Of a stretch of DNA of 64,000 nt, positions 8,438 through 17,321 are shown in pieces. This DNA is from an uncultured Roseobacter sp. (lineage in GTDB: Bacteria; Pseudomonadota; Alphaproteobacteria; Rhodobacterales; Rhodobacteraceae): assembly GCA_947488305.1 (NCBI GenBank), contig CANKZM010000005.1, positions 124,001 through 188,000 of the forward strand, read 5' to 3'. A program made the translations under genes and the position numbers. The notes under the pieces were generated by a model. That model did not search any database. It was not told the origin of the DNA and was given only the letters and a program-made list of their open reading frames with translations. The stretch's first letter is position 1; each line of letters starts with the position of its first letter.

Positions 8438-9220
8438 ATGCCCCTAGAGGTCGTTCACGGCAACAGTCCGATCATTTTGTCACTCCCTTACACGGGCACG
8501 AACATGCCGAGAAGCATCGTTCAGCGATTGTATGAGCAGGAGCGTTGGCTGACCGCGCCTGACCTATATCTCGACAGGGTCGTTGGCGGTCTGTTTGAAG
8601 AAGTGAGTCTGGTAAGGGCAAATTTTCATCGTTTTCTGTCGGATGTCGAGCAACAGGACGACGGCAATTCCACTATGACTCGAAAGGGTATGGTGGGTGT
8701 TGTCCCCTTGCTGGACCAGGAGGGTGAAAGCATCTGGCTGCATCCTCCGGAAGGGAAGGAGGCAGTATCCTGGCGCTCAATCTACTATGCGCCCTATCAT
8801 GCTGCCATCGCTGCTCAGATTGTGCGGGTCAGAGCACGGGTCGGCCATGTTGTTCTTGTGACCTGCCGAGCCCGGCGCGAAACGTCGTCTGACAACCAAG
8901 AGACCCCTCCGGTAGATATCGCCATCCAGACGTTCATGGGTGCGTCCAGCGCAGTCGACTTACCCGTCAAAATACAGGCGCTATTGCAAAGCTCTGACCA
9001 GTTTACCTGTTCGCTCAGTGGACATTTGGATGTTGGATCGAGCACGCGCCGCTACGGCCGTCCGGGCGGCGGCGTACACGCGCTTGATCTAGAGATAAGC
9101 GAAGCGAGCTACCTCGACACGTTGCAAAACGCCGGACAGTTGGACACAGCCAAAGCAGAGCCTTTGCGCCAGATACTCGCCGAAGCCTTTGAGTTGATGG
9201 CGAACTGGCGTCCGGATTAA
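8438..9220 (+). CDS. N-formylglutamate amidohydrolase-like protein with altered metal ligands
   Basis: A 260-residue protein with the outline of the N-formylglutamate amidohydrolase (HutG-type) family: LSLPYTGTNMP near the start, PDLYLDRVVGGLF about residue 46, and GRPGGGVHALDLEIS near the end. The usual PHxGT and DWHVDR stretches have Tyr in place of the two His residues, and the usual DAHS segment is not recognisable, so zinc hydrolase activity in the family manner is doubtful. Start ATG 8438 follows AAGG ten bases earlier; an upstream ATG at 8372 has no ribosome site. It is the last gene of the rightward arm of the locus. Confidence 0.75.
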   Translation: MPLEVVHGNSPIILSLPYTGTNMPRSIVQRLYEQERWLTAPDLYLDRVVGGLFEEVSLVRANFHRFLSDVEQQDDGNSTMTRKGMVGVVPLLDQEGESIWLHPPEGKEAVSWRSIYYAPYHAAIAAQIVRVRARVGHVVLVTCRARRETSSDNQETPPVDIAIQTFMGASSAVDLPVKIQALLQSSDQFTCSLSGHLDVGSSTRRYGRPGGGVHALDLEISEASYLDTLQNAGQLDTAKAEPLRQILAEAFELMANWRPD

Positions 9221-9228
9221 GAGGCCCG

Positions 9229-10494
9229 TTAGGCCACCATCGGTGCAAGCAAGGGTCGCCGCAACATCGCGATATCGCGCGCTTCGTCCTTTTTTCCCTG
9301 CTGCATCAAGGACGTAAGAAGCGTTTGCTCCACAAGGTCGCGTTGTGCACGACTACCGCCGATACGCGCCAGATCACTCATCGCGCGCATCATCTGGCGG
9401 CTTGCGTCCGCCCAGTCCCCCTGCGCAACCGCGCGGAAGCCCCGAGCCAGTCCGGGCACCAGATCGCCCGCGGGGCCTGCAGGATGGTCAATGATGCGGT
9501 CCAACGCTTCCTTCCGCCCCGCCATGGCATGCGCCAATGCTGCATGTATGTCGATAAAGGCATTTCCGGTATTGGGAAACGCCCTCAGTGCATAATCGCT
9601 GACATGCCGCCACCTATCCGCCGAGACGTCTAACCCTGCCAATCTGGCGCGATGCAGAATGGCGACTGTATCGGTCAGCACATTGATGGCGGGCCCACCG
9701 GTCTCGGCCTCCGGTGCCACAGCAGCATCTACTTGCCGCCACATGGCATCGGCGTCGCCTTGTTCCAGCGCCCACAGGGCCTCGTGCCAATTCAGATGGG
9801 TAAACAAGATACCGCTACGGTCGTATCCACGTAACCACGCTGATAAATAGGCCCGCCCCGTCTCCGTGTGCCCCAACTCGTAAGAGACATGGCTTCGGAC
9901 ATGTGCGCCATGGGCATTTGCCGGGTTTTTCGCCATGGCGATGTCGATCTGCTTGTCCGCTTCTGCGAGGTTTCCGGTTTCACACAAGGAAAACGCATAT
10001 TGGCTGACCGCCCACCAGTCGTCGCCGTAATGCGGAAGAAGCGCGGCATTAAAGGCCAACATCTCCGCTTCCCGGCCCGGCTGCCCGGAAAATCCGATCA
10101 GGCCGAACACCGAGGAACAGGTCTGCGCAATGAGCGCATCGCGCGGATACTCCGAAACATGTGCAAGAATTGCCGCGTAGGCGTCGGCAGTCTTACCGGC
10201 CACCATCAAATCCATCGCCGCAATATGGGACGCTTCACGCTCCGTCACGTGATCCGAAAGGCTGCGTGCCCGCGCCATCGCTTGCACCGCGACGGGCATG
10301 TCGCCCAGGAAATGGCAAGTGCGCGCCAGACCGACCCACCCCAAGGCAAAATCGGGCGCGTCTTCGGTCAGCGTCTCGAAACTCTCACGCACGCGGGCTT
10401 GCCCCTCCAACAACAGATCAAGCGCTGCCACATAGCGATCTCGCACGGCCTCGGACGTCGTGGTGAGAGGGTTGTCATAGCGGTCTTTCAGCAT
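9229..10494 (-). CDS. tetratricopeptide repeat protein, TTC38-like
   Basis: A 421-residue all-helical cytoplasmic protein. Repeated pairs of helices of TPR character run through it, for example ALGWVGLARTCHFLGDMPVA and YAFSLCETGNLAEADKQID. The overall pattern resembles the bacterial homologues of eukaryotic TTC38, whose function is unknown. There is no signal peptide or membrane helix. It converges on the formylglutamate-hydrolase-like gene, with eight bases between, and follows the MATE gene on the same strand at 61 bp, so it may be read from that promoter. A role as a protein-binding scaffold is only inference. Confidence 0.82.
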   Translation of the reverse strand: MLKDRYDNPLTTTSEAVRDRYVAALDLLLEGQARVRESFETLTEDAPDFALGWVGLARTCHFLGDMPVAVQAMARARSLSDHVTEREASHIAAMDLMVAGKTADAYAAILAHVSEYPRDALIAQTCSSVFGLIGFSGQPGREAEMLAFNAALLPHYGDDWWAVSQYAFSLCETGNLAEADKQIDIAMAKNPANAHGAHVRSHVSYELGHTETGRAYLSAWLRGYDRSGILFTHLNWHEALWALEQGDADAMWRQVDAAVAPEAETGGPAINVLTDTVAILHRARLAGLDVSADRWRHVSDYALRAFPNTGNAFIDIHAALAHAMAGRKEALDRIIDHPAGPAGDLVPGLARGFRAVAQGDWADASRQMMRAMSDLARIGGSRAQRDLVEQTLLTSLMQQGKKDEARDIAMLRRPLLAPMVA

Positions 10495-10555
10495 CTTGCG
10501 CTCCGATCTGGTAATCCGGTCACGCTAGGGGTGACATCGCTGCAAGACAAGTCCG

Positions 10556-11926
10556 TCAGGTCAGATCTGCGCGAGACTTAAACTCTTTGAGGATCGAATT
10601 CCAAAACCGCACCGACAGAAGAACAGCCGCAACCGCCAAACCCAACACCAGTCCCAGCCAGATCCCTACGCCGCCGAAGCCAAGCTTAAACCCAAATATA
10701 TAGGAGGCCGGCACACCGACTGCCCAATAGCTTACAGCAGCGTAGATCATCGGCATGCGCGTGTCCTGCACGCCCCGTAGCAGACCCAGAGAAATCACCT
10801 GCGCACCATCCACCAGTTGGAACAATGCCGCCATCGCCAGAAGACCCACGCCAATCGCCAGAATTTCCGGTCGTCGGGGTTCGTCTTGCTGCATAAACAG
10901 CGACAAGAACTCTTCCGGCAACAGCAGAAACAGCCCAATGGTCAAGGCCGCAAAGATGAGCGACATGGCTGTGACAACCCGTGCGCCGCGATCCATCTGA
11001 ATTGGGTCTTGGCGACCGTAGGCGTTTCCAGCGCGGATCGTTGCCACGTTGGAGAGCCCCAGATGCACCATGAACGTGATCGATGCCAACTGCACTGCGA
11101 TCCCATGTGCTGCAAGCGGTACGGTTCCCAACCACCCCATCATCACTGCGGAAGCGGCAAACAGGCCAACCTCAGAAAGGGCCGTCAATCCAATTGGCCA
11201 ACCCAGCACGAAAACGCGACTCAACATCTGCGTGTCTGCTCGCCACAGCCTTTGAAACAGGGCGTGTTCAGGCAGCGCCAGTCGTGCGTAAATGACAACC
11301 CCTATCAGGGATACGGTCTGGGTCGCGATGGATGCGATGGCTGCACCACGGATTCCAAGTTCTGGCGCGCCCCAGTTGCCAAATATCAACGCGTAGTTCA
11401 CCAGCGCATTCACCGCTGCGGCAAGCACGGTTATCCAAAGCACAACCTGAGTACGTTCAAGTGCTGCTAGATAGGACTTGATCACCATGACCAAAAGCGC
11501 TGGCAGAATGCCAAAACCTGCAATCTGCAAATAGGCGCTGGCGTTCGCTGCCACAACGTCACCTTGCCCCATTTGACGCAGGATTGGTTCTGACCAGACC
11601 ATCAACGGGAGCGCGAGAAGCGCAAAGCCTGTGCTCAACCACAACCCCATTCTTGTGGCGCGCCGCAAGCCGATCTCGTCTTCCTCAGCCGCAAAGGAAG
11701 CGACCATGGGCATTACTGCCCAGGCAAAACCGGACCCAAAGATAAAAAGGACAAAGAAATAGGTCGATCCCAACGTGACCGCAGCCAGCGCGTCCACGCC
11801 ATACCAGCCAAGCATAACCGTATCGGTGACGCCAATCGCCATCTGAGCAAGGTGACCGCCGATAAGAGGCAGGCCAAGCACAAGGATGGCACGGGCGTGC
11901 TGGAAGTATGTCTGAGCTGGTTGCAT
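10556..11926 (-). CDS. MATE family multidrug/cation exporter (NorM-like)
   Basis: A 456-residue inner-membrane protein with about twelve hydrophobic segments in two halves of six, as expected of MATE antiporters that exchange Na+ or H+ for drugs or metabolites. Opening LVLGLPLIGGHLAQMAIGVTD and the middle VLGWPIGLTALSEVGLF are the matching first helices of the two halves. Length is normal. It is divergent from the secreted hydrolase gene and followed at 61 bp by the TPR gene. No regulator is adjacent and the substrate cannot be inferred. Confidence 0.92.
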   Translation of the reverse strand: MQPAQTYFQHARAILVLGLPLIGGHLAQMAIGVTDTVMLGWYGVDALAAVTLGSTYFFVLFIFGSGFAWAVMPMVASFAAEEDEIGLRRATRMGLWLSTGFALLALPLMVWSEPILRQMGQGDVVAANASAYLQIAGFGILPALLVMVIKSYLAALERTQVVLWITVLAAAVNALVNYALIFGNWGAPELGIRGAAIASIATQTVSLIGVVIYARLALPEHALFQRLWRADTQMLSRVFVLGWPIGLTALSEVGLFAASAVMMGWLGTVPLAAHGIAVQLASITFMVHLGLSNVATIRAGNAYGRQDPIQMDRGARVVTAMSLIFAALTIGLFLLLPEEFLSLFMQQDEPRRPEILAIGVGLLAMAALFQLVDGAQVISLGLLRGVQDTRMPMIYAAVSYWAVGVPASYIFGFKLGFGGVGIWLGLVLGLAVAAVLLSVRFWNSILKEFKSRADLT

Positions 11927-12146
11927 GATTTTGCCTTACGCCGGTCGCGGCACAATGAAAAGCCCTGTCGGGATTGCAAACAAGTTCTCGCCCTTCGCGC
12001 ATGCTCTGAGAAACTCTGACGCTTGTATTTTCCGGGAAAGAAGCCATCCGGGTAAATCAACGTCTTCAGGGATAAAATCTTGAAAAATGACCAAACTATG
12101 TCACTGTATGCCAAACATTAATTGCCAGCGGGCACGGAATACCCAA

Positions 12147-13430
12147 ATGAAGTTATCGACCCGATCCGCGGCATTGGCTGCTATCTTGGCCGCCCCTGCG
12201 CTCGCCAACCCGATTGATCAGATTCGCCCGGATGCACCAGAGTTGGCGGACTACGGAACACTACCTATTGGTGTGCAGACATTGGATTTTTTGGTGACGG
12301 ATCAGATCGACGTATTGGCGATCAATGGCGAGGACATACCACGGTATGATCGCCCATTGACTGTCGAGGTCTGGTACCCCGCTGACGAAGCCAGTGAGGC
12401 GCGAGGCGACTACAAGGCAATCCTGCGGGATGGTACCACCGAGGTCACCCTTACAGGCCGCGCCATTCGCGATGCTGCACCTGTTGCGGGTGAAACCTTT
12501 CCGCTGATCGTCATCAGTCATGGCTACCCCGGGAACCGTTTTCTGATGTCCCATCTGGGCGAAAATCTCGCGTCCAAGGGTTTTGTGACGGTGTCGATCG
12601 ACCACACGGACAGCACCTATTCCGACCAGGCTGCATTCGGTTCTACCTTGTTGAACAGACCGCTCGATCAAAAGGTGGTAATTGACTACCTTGCCCAATT
12701 GGACTCGCCCCTGGGCAACATAATTGACAGCGACGTCGTCGGAATTGTGGGGTATTCAATGGGCGGTTATGGCGCTCTGGTTTTTGCGGGCGCAGGCGTG
12801 ACCGAGGCCGCAACGGAGTTTAGCTGGGGCACGCCCAACGGTCTGCTTGCACGACATCTTGCGGGTAGCGAAGAACATGAAGCCTTGGTCGATCCTCGTG
12901 TGCGCGCCGTCGTCGCCATTGGTCCCTGGGGACGAAACGCAGGCATTTGGGATGCCGGCAGCATGGCCGGTCTGCGTAAGCCCACCCTGATCATCGCCGG
13001 AAGCTCCGACGATGTGTCCGTCTATGAGGCGATCCGCACCATTTTTGACGAAGCCATTGGAACGGATCGGCATTTACTGACCTTCGAAAATGCCAACCAC
13101 AATGCAGCCGCCCCGATCCCAGCACCGAAAGAAGCGTGGCTACCCTCGGACGATCTGGATTTTGTACCCTTCGAGCACTATGCCGACCCGGTTTGGGACA
13201 CTGTTCGTATGAACAACGTGGCTCAGCATTTTGCGACCGCTTTTTTTGATCTGCATCTCAAGGGAGACGTGGCCAAACGACCGTTTCTGGATTTGATCGT
13301 CAATGGCAACGATGGCGTCATCGCATTGGATGAGGAAGCCAACCCAACCGAAGACCACACATATTGGACAGGCTTTGCACCGCGAACCGCCAAAGGGTTG
13401 CGGTTTGAAACCAAACTCAAAGATCAATAA
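12147..13430 (+). CDS. secreted alpha/beta hydrolase (PAF-acetylhydrolase/dienelactone hydrolase-like)
   Basis: A 427-residue exported serine hydrolase. Residues 1-20 (ending LAAPALA) are a signal peptide with cleavage before NPIDQ. SHGYPGNR (124-131) is the oxyanion-loop region, GYSMGGYG (202-209) the nucleophile elbow with Ser204, and NANHNAA near residue 312 holds the likely catalytic His. It resembles bacterial platelet-activating-factor-acetylhydrolase-like and chlorophyllase-like proteins; the ester substrate is unknown. Start ATG 12147 is chosen because the signal peptide begins there; the upstream extension to 12087 adds a Cys-rich tail unlike a signal sequence. Converges on the LysE gene with seven bases between. 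Confidence 0.86.
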   Translation: MKLSTRSAALAAILAAPALANPIDQIRPDAPELADYGTLPIGVQTLDFLVTDQIDVLAINGEDIPRYDRPLTVEVWYPADEASEARGDYKAILRDGTTEVTLTGRAIRDAAPVAGETFPLIVISHGYPGNRFLMSHLGENLASKGFVTVSIDHTDSTYSDQAAFGSTLLNRPLDQKVVIDYLAQLDSPLGNIIDSDVVGIVGYSMGGYGALVFAGAGVTEAATEFSWGTPNGLLARHLAGSEEHEALVDPRVRAVVAIGPWGRNAGIWDAGSMAGLRKPTLIIAGSSDDVSVYEAIRTIFDEAIGTDRHLLTFENANHNAAAPIPAPKEAWLPSDDLDFVPFEHYADPVWDTVRMNNVAQHFATAFFDLHLKGDVAKRPFLDLIVNGNDGVIALDEEANPTEDHTYWTGFAPRTAKGLRFETKLKDQ

Positions 13431-13437
13431 GTAGTCT

Positions 13438-14049
13438 TTAGCGGGTAGCGATCAGAACGGCAGCGCCACCAAGCGTCGTGGCGCCGACTCGATTGCTCGC
13501 TCGAATGGCCTTTGGGGTTCGTAAGAAACGTCGCGCATTGTGCGCCATGACAACCCAGGTCAGATCGACCACAACGATTGTGGCAAGGGTCACCGTCGCC
13601 AAGGCTGCCCAGATGCCTAAGTCCACCCGGGTGAGGTCGATGAGTGAGGGCAAAAGCGCGAGGTAGAAAACCATTATCTTGGGGTTTCCAAGCGTCAACG
13701 CCATCCCTGCGGCAAATTTCCCAAGCGCAGTGGCTTTCTCGGGCATCGCTTCCGGTTCACCGCCGGTGGTCGCGTTCCACATTTGCCACGCCAGGTACAA
13801 CAGATAAAGAATACCCAGATATTTCAGTATCAGAAATGCGAAATGAAAGCTCTCCGCCAACGCGGAAAGCCCTGATACCGCGAGCGTCAGCCACAAAATC
13901 TCTCCGATCCACATGGCAGCGAGGAAAGGCACCACATCGCGCCATCCGCGCGCAATCACACGCGCAACAAGTGCCGCGATCGACGGCCCCGGAGACCCGG
14001 TTGCAAATGCAAGAGCCAGTACAAAAATGGTGAGCGACGCGATGTCCAT
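13438..14049 (-). CDS. LysE family amino-acid/metabolite exporter
   Basis: A 203-residue inner-membrane protein with six hydrophobic segments. The N-terminal ATGSPGPSIAALVARVIARG is the family signature (GPGP-like turn followed by a small-residue helix). LysE/RhtB proteins export amino acids or related compounds. Start ATG 14049 gives the normal N terminus; a TTG at 14061 would add four residues. It is divergent from parE across 113 bp. The substrate cannot be deduced. Confidence 0.9.
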   Translation of the reverse strand: MDIASLTIFVLALAFATGSPGPSIAALVARVIARGWRDVVPFLAAMWIGEILWLTLAVSGLSALAESFHFAFLILKYLGILYLLYLAWQMWNATTGGEPEAMPEKATALGKFAAGMALTLGNPKIMVFYLALLPSLIDLTRVDLGIWAALATVTLATIVVVDLTWVVMAHNARRFLRTPKAIRASNRVGATTLGGAAVLIATR

Positions 14050-14162
14050 AGGGCTACCCAATCCGCATCACAGGGCGGATGCAACCCTTGTCTTCACCTC
14101 TTCCCCCCCTGCGCCCGCTCTGCCATACTGCGCGCAATCAAAACAAGAAGGCCCGAGCACCC

Positions 14163-16121
14163 ATGGCAAATGACCTTTTGTCTACCGCGCAAGAACAGGA
14201 TTATGACGCTTCCTCCATCGAAGTGCTGGAGGGATTGGAGCCTGTCCGCAAACGTCCCGGCATGTACATTGGCGGCACGGATGAGCGCGCGTTGCACCAC
14301 CTCGTGGCCGAGGTGCTCGACAACTCCATGGACGAAGCGGTCGCCGGTCACGCCAACCGGATCGAGGTTGAACTGCACGAGGATTACGCCGTTACGATCC
14401 GCGACAACGGACGCGGCATTCCCATCGATCCGCACCCGAAATTTCCCGACAAATCCGCGCTGGAGGTGATCCTTTGTACGTTGCACGCTGGTGGCAAGTT
14501 CTCCGGCAAGGCCTATGAAACGTCGGGCGGTTTGCACGGCGTCGGCGCATCGGTGGTTAACGCGCTCTCCGACAGCATGGTCGTGCAGGTCGCGCGCAAC
14601 AAGGAAATCTTCGAGCAACGCTTCTCGCGCGGTCTGCCCCTTGGCCCGGTGGAGAAAATCGGCGCCGCCCCCAACCGCCGCGGCACCACTGTCACCTTCC
14701 ACGCGGACGAAGAAATCTTCGGCCACCACCGCTTCAAGCCTGCGCGCCTCTTCAAATCCATCCGCTCTAAGGCCTATCTGTTTTCCGGCGTCGAAATCCG
14801 CTGGAAATCGGCCATAAACGACGGCGAAACCCCGACCGAAGCGAGTTTCCACTTCCCCGGCGGTCTGTCGGACTACCTCAACGAAACCCTCGGGTCGGCC
14901 ACGACCTACGCTGACAAACCCTTTGCTGGCACCGTTGATTTCAAAGAGAAATTCGGCCAGGTGGGCAAAGTGGAATGGGCGATCAACTGGACGCCCTCGC
15001 GCGACGGCTTCATCCAAAGCTACTGTAACACGGTACCGACGCCCGAAGGCGGCACCCATGTGGCGGGCTTCTGGGCGGCGATCCTGAAGGGCATCAAGGC
15101 CTACGGCGAGCTTGCCAATAACAAGAAGGCCGCACAGATCACCCGCGAGGATATGATCTCGGGCGGCTGTGCGCTGGTCTCCTGCTTTATCGCCGACCCG
15201 GCCTTTGTGGGGCAGACCAAGGATCGGCTTTCGACCGAGGCCGCCCAGAAAATGACCGAAGGCGCCGTGCGCGACCACTTCGACAACTGGCTCGCCGCGG
15301 ATACGAAATCCGCCGGGGCGATCCTCGATTTTCTGGTGCTGCGGGCCGAAGAACGCCTGCGCCGCCGTCAGGAAAAGGAAACCGCCCGCAAATCCGCCAC
15401 CAAAAAGCTGCGCCTGCCCGGCAAGCTGACCGATTGCACGTCCAAGGACCGCGCGGGCACGGAACTGTTCATCGTGGAGGGCGATTCAGCGGGCGGGTCC
15501 GGCAAAGGCGCGCGCAACCGCGAAACACAAGCGCTGCTGCCGCTCAAAGGCAAAATCCTCAACGTGCTGGGGGCCGCATCATCGAAACTGGGCACCAACG
15601 CTGAAATCTCCGATCTCTGCGAGGCGCTGGGATGTGGCATGGGCACGCGCTTCAACCTCGACGATCTGCGCTATGACAAGATCATCATCATGACCGACGC
15701 GGATGTGGACGGGGCCCATATCGCCGCGCTGCTGATGACGTTCTTCTACACCCAGATGCGCCCGCTGATCGACGCAGGGCACCTCTACCTCGCCTGCCCG
15801 CCGCTCTTTCGCCTGACGCAAGGGGCCAAACGCGTCTACTGTCTGGACGAGGCCGAAAAGGACATGTGGTTGGAGAAAGGTCTGGGCGGCAAAGGCAAGA
15901 TCGACGTGAGCCGCTTCAAAGGATTGGGAGAGATGGACGCCAAGGACCTCAAGGAAACCACCATGGATCCGAAAACCCGCAAACTGATCCGGGTTAATAT
16001 CGACGAGGATGAACCCGGAGAGACGGGTGATCTGGTTGAAAGGTTGATGGGCAAGAAGCCCGAACTGCGGTTCCAGTACATTCAGGAGAACGCGAAGTTC
16101 GTGGAGGAGTTGGATGTTTGA
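14163..16121 (+). CDS. parE: DNA topoisomerase IV subunit B
   Basis: The 652-residue ATPase subunit of topoisomerase IV, which decatenates daughter chromosomes with ParC. Visible are the GHKL ATPase parts EVLDNSMDEAVAGHA and DNGRGIPIDPHP, the glycine loop GGLHGVGASVVNALS, and the TOPRIM part EGDSAGGSGKGARNRETQALLPLKG plus DADVDGAHI near residue 515. The early VLEGLEPVRKRPGMYIGG is the GyrB/ParE signature, and the length fits ParE rather than the longer GyrB. ATG 14163 is preferred; the extension to 14079 is low-complexity. The stop overlaps the TTG start of the NYN gene. Confidence 0.96.
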   Translation: MANDLLSTAQEQDYDASSIEVLEGLEPVRKRPGMYIGGTDERALHHLVAEVLDNSMDEAVAGHANRIEVELHEDYAVTIRDNGRGIPIDPHPKFPDKSALEVILCTLHAGGKFSGKAYETSGGLHGVGASVVNALSDSMVVQVARNKEIFEQRFSRGLPLGPVEKIGAAPNRRGTTVTFHADEEIFGHHRFKPARLFKSIRSKAYLFSGVEIRWKSAINDGETPTEASFHFPGGLSDYLNETLGSATTYADKPFAGTVDFKEKFGQVGKVEWAINWTPSRDGFIQSYCNTVPTPEGGTHVAGFWAAILKGIKAYGELANNKKAAQITREDMISGGCALVSCFIADPAFVGQTKDRLSTEAAQKMTEGAVRDHFDNWLAADTKSAGAILDFLVLRAEERLRRRQEKETARKSATKKLRLPGKLTDCTSKDRAGTELFIVEGDSAGGSGKGARNRETQALLPLKGKILNVLGAASSKLGTNAEISDLCEALGCGMGTRFNLDDLRYDKIIIMTDADVDGAHIAALLMTFFYTQMRPLIDAGHLYLACPPLFRLTQGAKRVYCLDEAEKDMWLEKGLGGKGKIDVSRFKGLGEMDAKDLKETTMDPKTRKLIRVNIDEDEPGETGDLVERLMGKKPELRFQYIQENAKFVEELDV

Positions 16122-16915
16122 TTTCTAAAGGCCACGTTAACCTGCATTCGCATGTTCTTACAGAAAAACGGACTTTCGCATTTGTCGATGCCGACAACAT
16201 AAAACGTGGCCTTGAGCGATCACTTGCAAGCGCGAAAGTTCCTGCCGAACTCCGAAACGTTTTTTCGCTGTTGCAATTGCTCTTGGCTGCAAAGCTTTCC
16301 CGCTACTTTATATACAGTGCTGTTCCACTAGATTCTGACGCACCTAATTGGCTTGTTGAATTGCGTTCGCAGCCGCAGATGATTTTGCGTTCAACCCTCC
16401 TAAAAAAAACTAAAAACGGGAGCAAGCAGGAAGGCGTGGACGTAATGCTAGCGGTCGAAGCAATGCAAAATGCAGCCAAAAAATCTATGGATGCTTGCGT
16501 CATTTTTTCAGGTGATGGCGATCTACTTCCTTTGATAGATGCGCTTGTAGCAGAAGGAATTTTTGTGGTTGTTGTATCTTTCGATAACCCAGAAAAAAGT
16601 GGTGTTGCATCTAGGCTCAGAGACGCCGCTGACGATTATATCCACGTGGGCTATAGTATTTTGAAGCGTGCAATCGCACCTAAGCACGCGCTTTCGTCTA
16701 GTGGCGGAGGCCAATCAAAAGTACAGCTTGGGCCAGGGGAGAAAGAACTGACTCTGGAAAGTCACGAAAGGAAGTATTTAGCAATATTTCGAAACGACGG
16801 TAGCGTTACAGTCTGTAAGAAAGACATAGGGGCAGGCTGGACATTCAAGTCGTTCAGGTCAGAGAAAGGTGCAAAGGCACACTTGAGCCTGTCTTTCGGA
16901 GATGATTGGGCTTAG
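16118..16915 (+). CDS. NYN-domain protein (LabA/PIN-like), AT-rich
   Basis: A 265-residue protein with an NYN domain, a PIN-like nuclease fold. The acidic centre is visible: FVDADNI (22-28), GVDVMLA (107-113) and FSGDGDLLPLI (130-140), giving Asp24, Asp109, Asp133 and Asp135 as probable metal ligands. The C-terminal 75 residues, with ESHERKYLAIFRNDG and a basic tail, are a separate small part of unknown role. The start is TTG 16118, overlapping the parE stop; GGAGGAG eight bases before it supports this. The gene is clearly richer in A and T than parE, with many A- or T-ending codons, which suggests transfer. A role in RNA cleavage or defence is inference. Confidence 0.83.
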   Translation: MISKGHVNLHSHVLTEKRTFAFVDADNIKRGLERSLASAKVPAELRNVFSLLQLLLAAKLSRYFIYSAVPLDSDAPNWLVELRSQPQMILRSTLLKKTKNGSKQEGVDVMLAVEAMQNAAKKSMDACVIFSGDGDLLPLIDALVAEGIFVVVVSFDNPEKSGVASRLRDAADDYIHVGYSILKRAIAPKHALSSSGGGQSKVQLGPGEKELTLESHERKYLAIFRNDGSVTVCKKDIGAGWTFKSFRSEKGAKAHLSLSFGDDWA

Positions 16916-16960
16916 TAGTGTCCGAGCAAAGCCCGAGGCGACGCCGCGGGCCGCGCCCGA

Positions 16961-16977
16961 CCCTCCCCCCGGGAGGG
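16961..16977. repeat. GC-rich hairpin, 7-bp arms, 3-base loop
   Basis: CCCTCCC-CCC-GGGAGGG is an exact inverted repeat. It lies 46 bp after the NYN stop. No T-tract follows on either strand, so it is not a standard intrinsic terminator. Confidence 0.65.
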
Positions 16978-17014
16978 CGCATTCGCCCTGGGCTCCGCCC
17001 GCTCCGGCCTCAAT

Positions 17015-17029
17015 CGCTCCCCCGGAGCG
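17015..17029. repeat. GC-rich hairpin, 6-bp arms, 3-base loop
   Basis: CGCTCC-CCC-GGAGCG is an exact inverted repeat with the same CCC loop as the hairpin at 16961-16977. Two hairpins of the same design 54 bp apart suggest one compound element. Confidence 0.6.
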
Positions 17030-17321
17030 TTTGCAAGACGGCCTCCGCCCCAGGCTCGGGCGCTGCCCTGTTCAACTGTTCCGCGTCGAAAAACCGCGCC
17101 ACGTTCGGGTTTGCGAAGGTTTGGGTCTCAAACCGTTTGCGGCTTGGTACCCCGACAGGTGCGTTCGAAAGCGCCAATGGGGAAACCATCGCCTCGCCCG
17201 AATTCAAACGGGGCCTATAAACCTACGATAGGCTTCGCGTTGAGTTCAAACCGGATTTATCCGCTCCCGCCGTAAGGTGCATAGATGATCGTAATTGGAG
17301 CCCTTTGGTGTGTCGGGCACG

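Larger units (their letters stand above)
16916..17321. other. 406-bp gene-free stretch with GC-rich inverted repeats
   Basis: No gene here is convincing. The left part is extremely GC-rich and holds hairpins at 16961-16977 (seven-base arms CCCTCCC/GGGAGGG) and 17015-17029 (six-base arms CGCTCC/GGAGCG). The right part contains a 65-codon minus-strand frame (17010-17207, TTG start) with plausible composition but no ribosome site and no recognised family. The whole may be a REP-like intergenic element or the remnant of inserted DNA that brought the NYN gene. Confidence 0.6.

Noticed and set aside
14094-15278. A 394-codon frame on the minus strand
   Set aside because: It is antisense to parE and has no recognisable protein features.
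17010-17207. A 65-codon minus-strand frame starting TTG
   Set aside because: Plausible composition but no ribosome site, no recognised family and overlap with GC-rich hairpins; left as part of the gene-free stretch.
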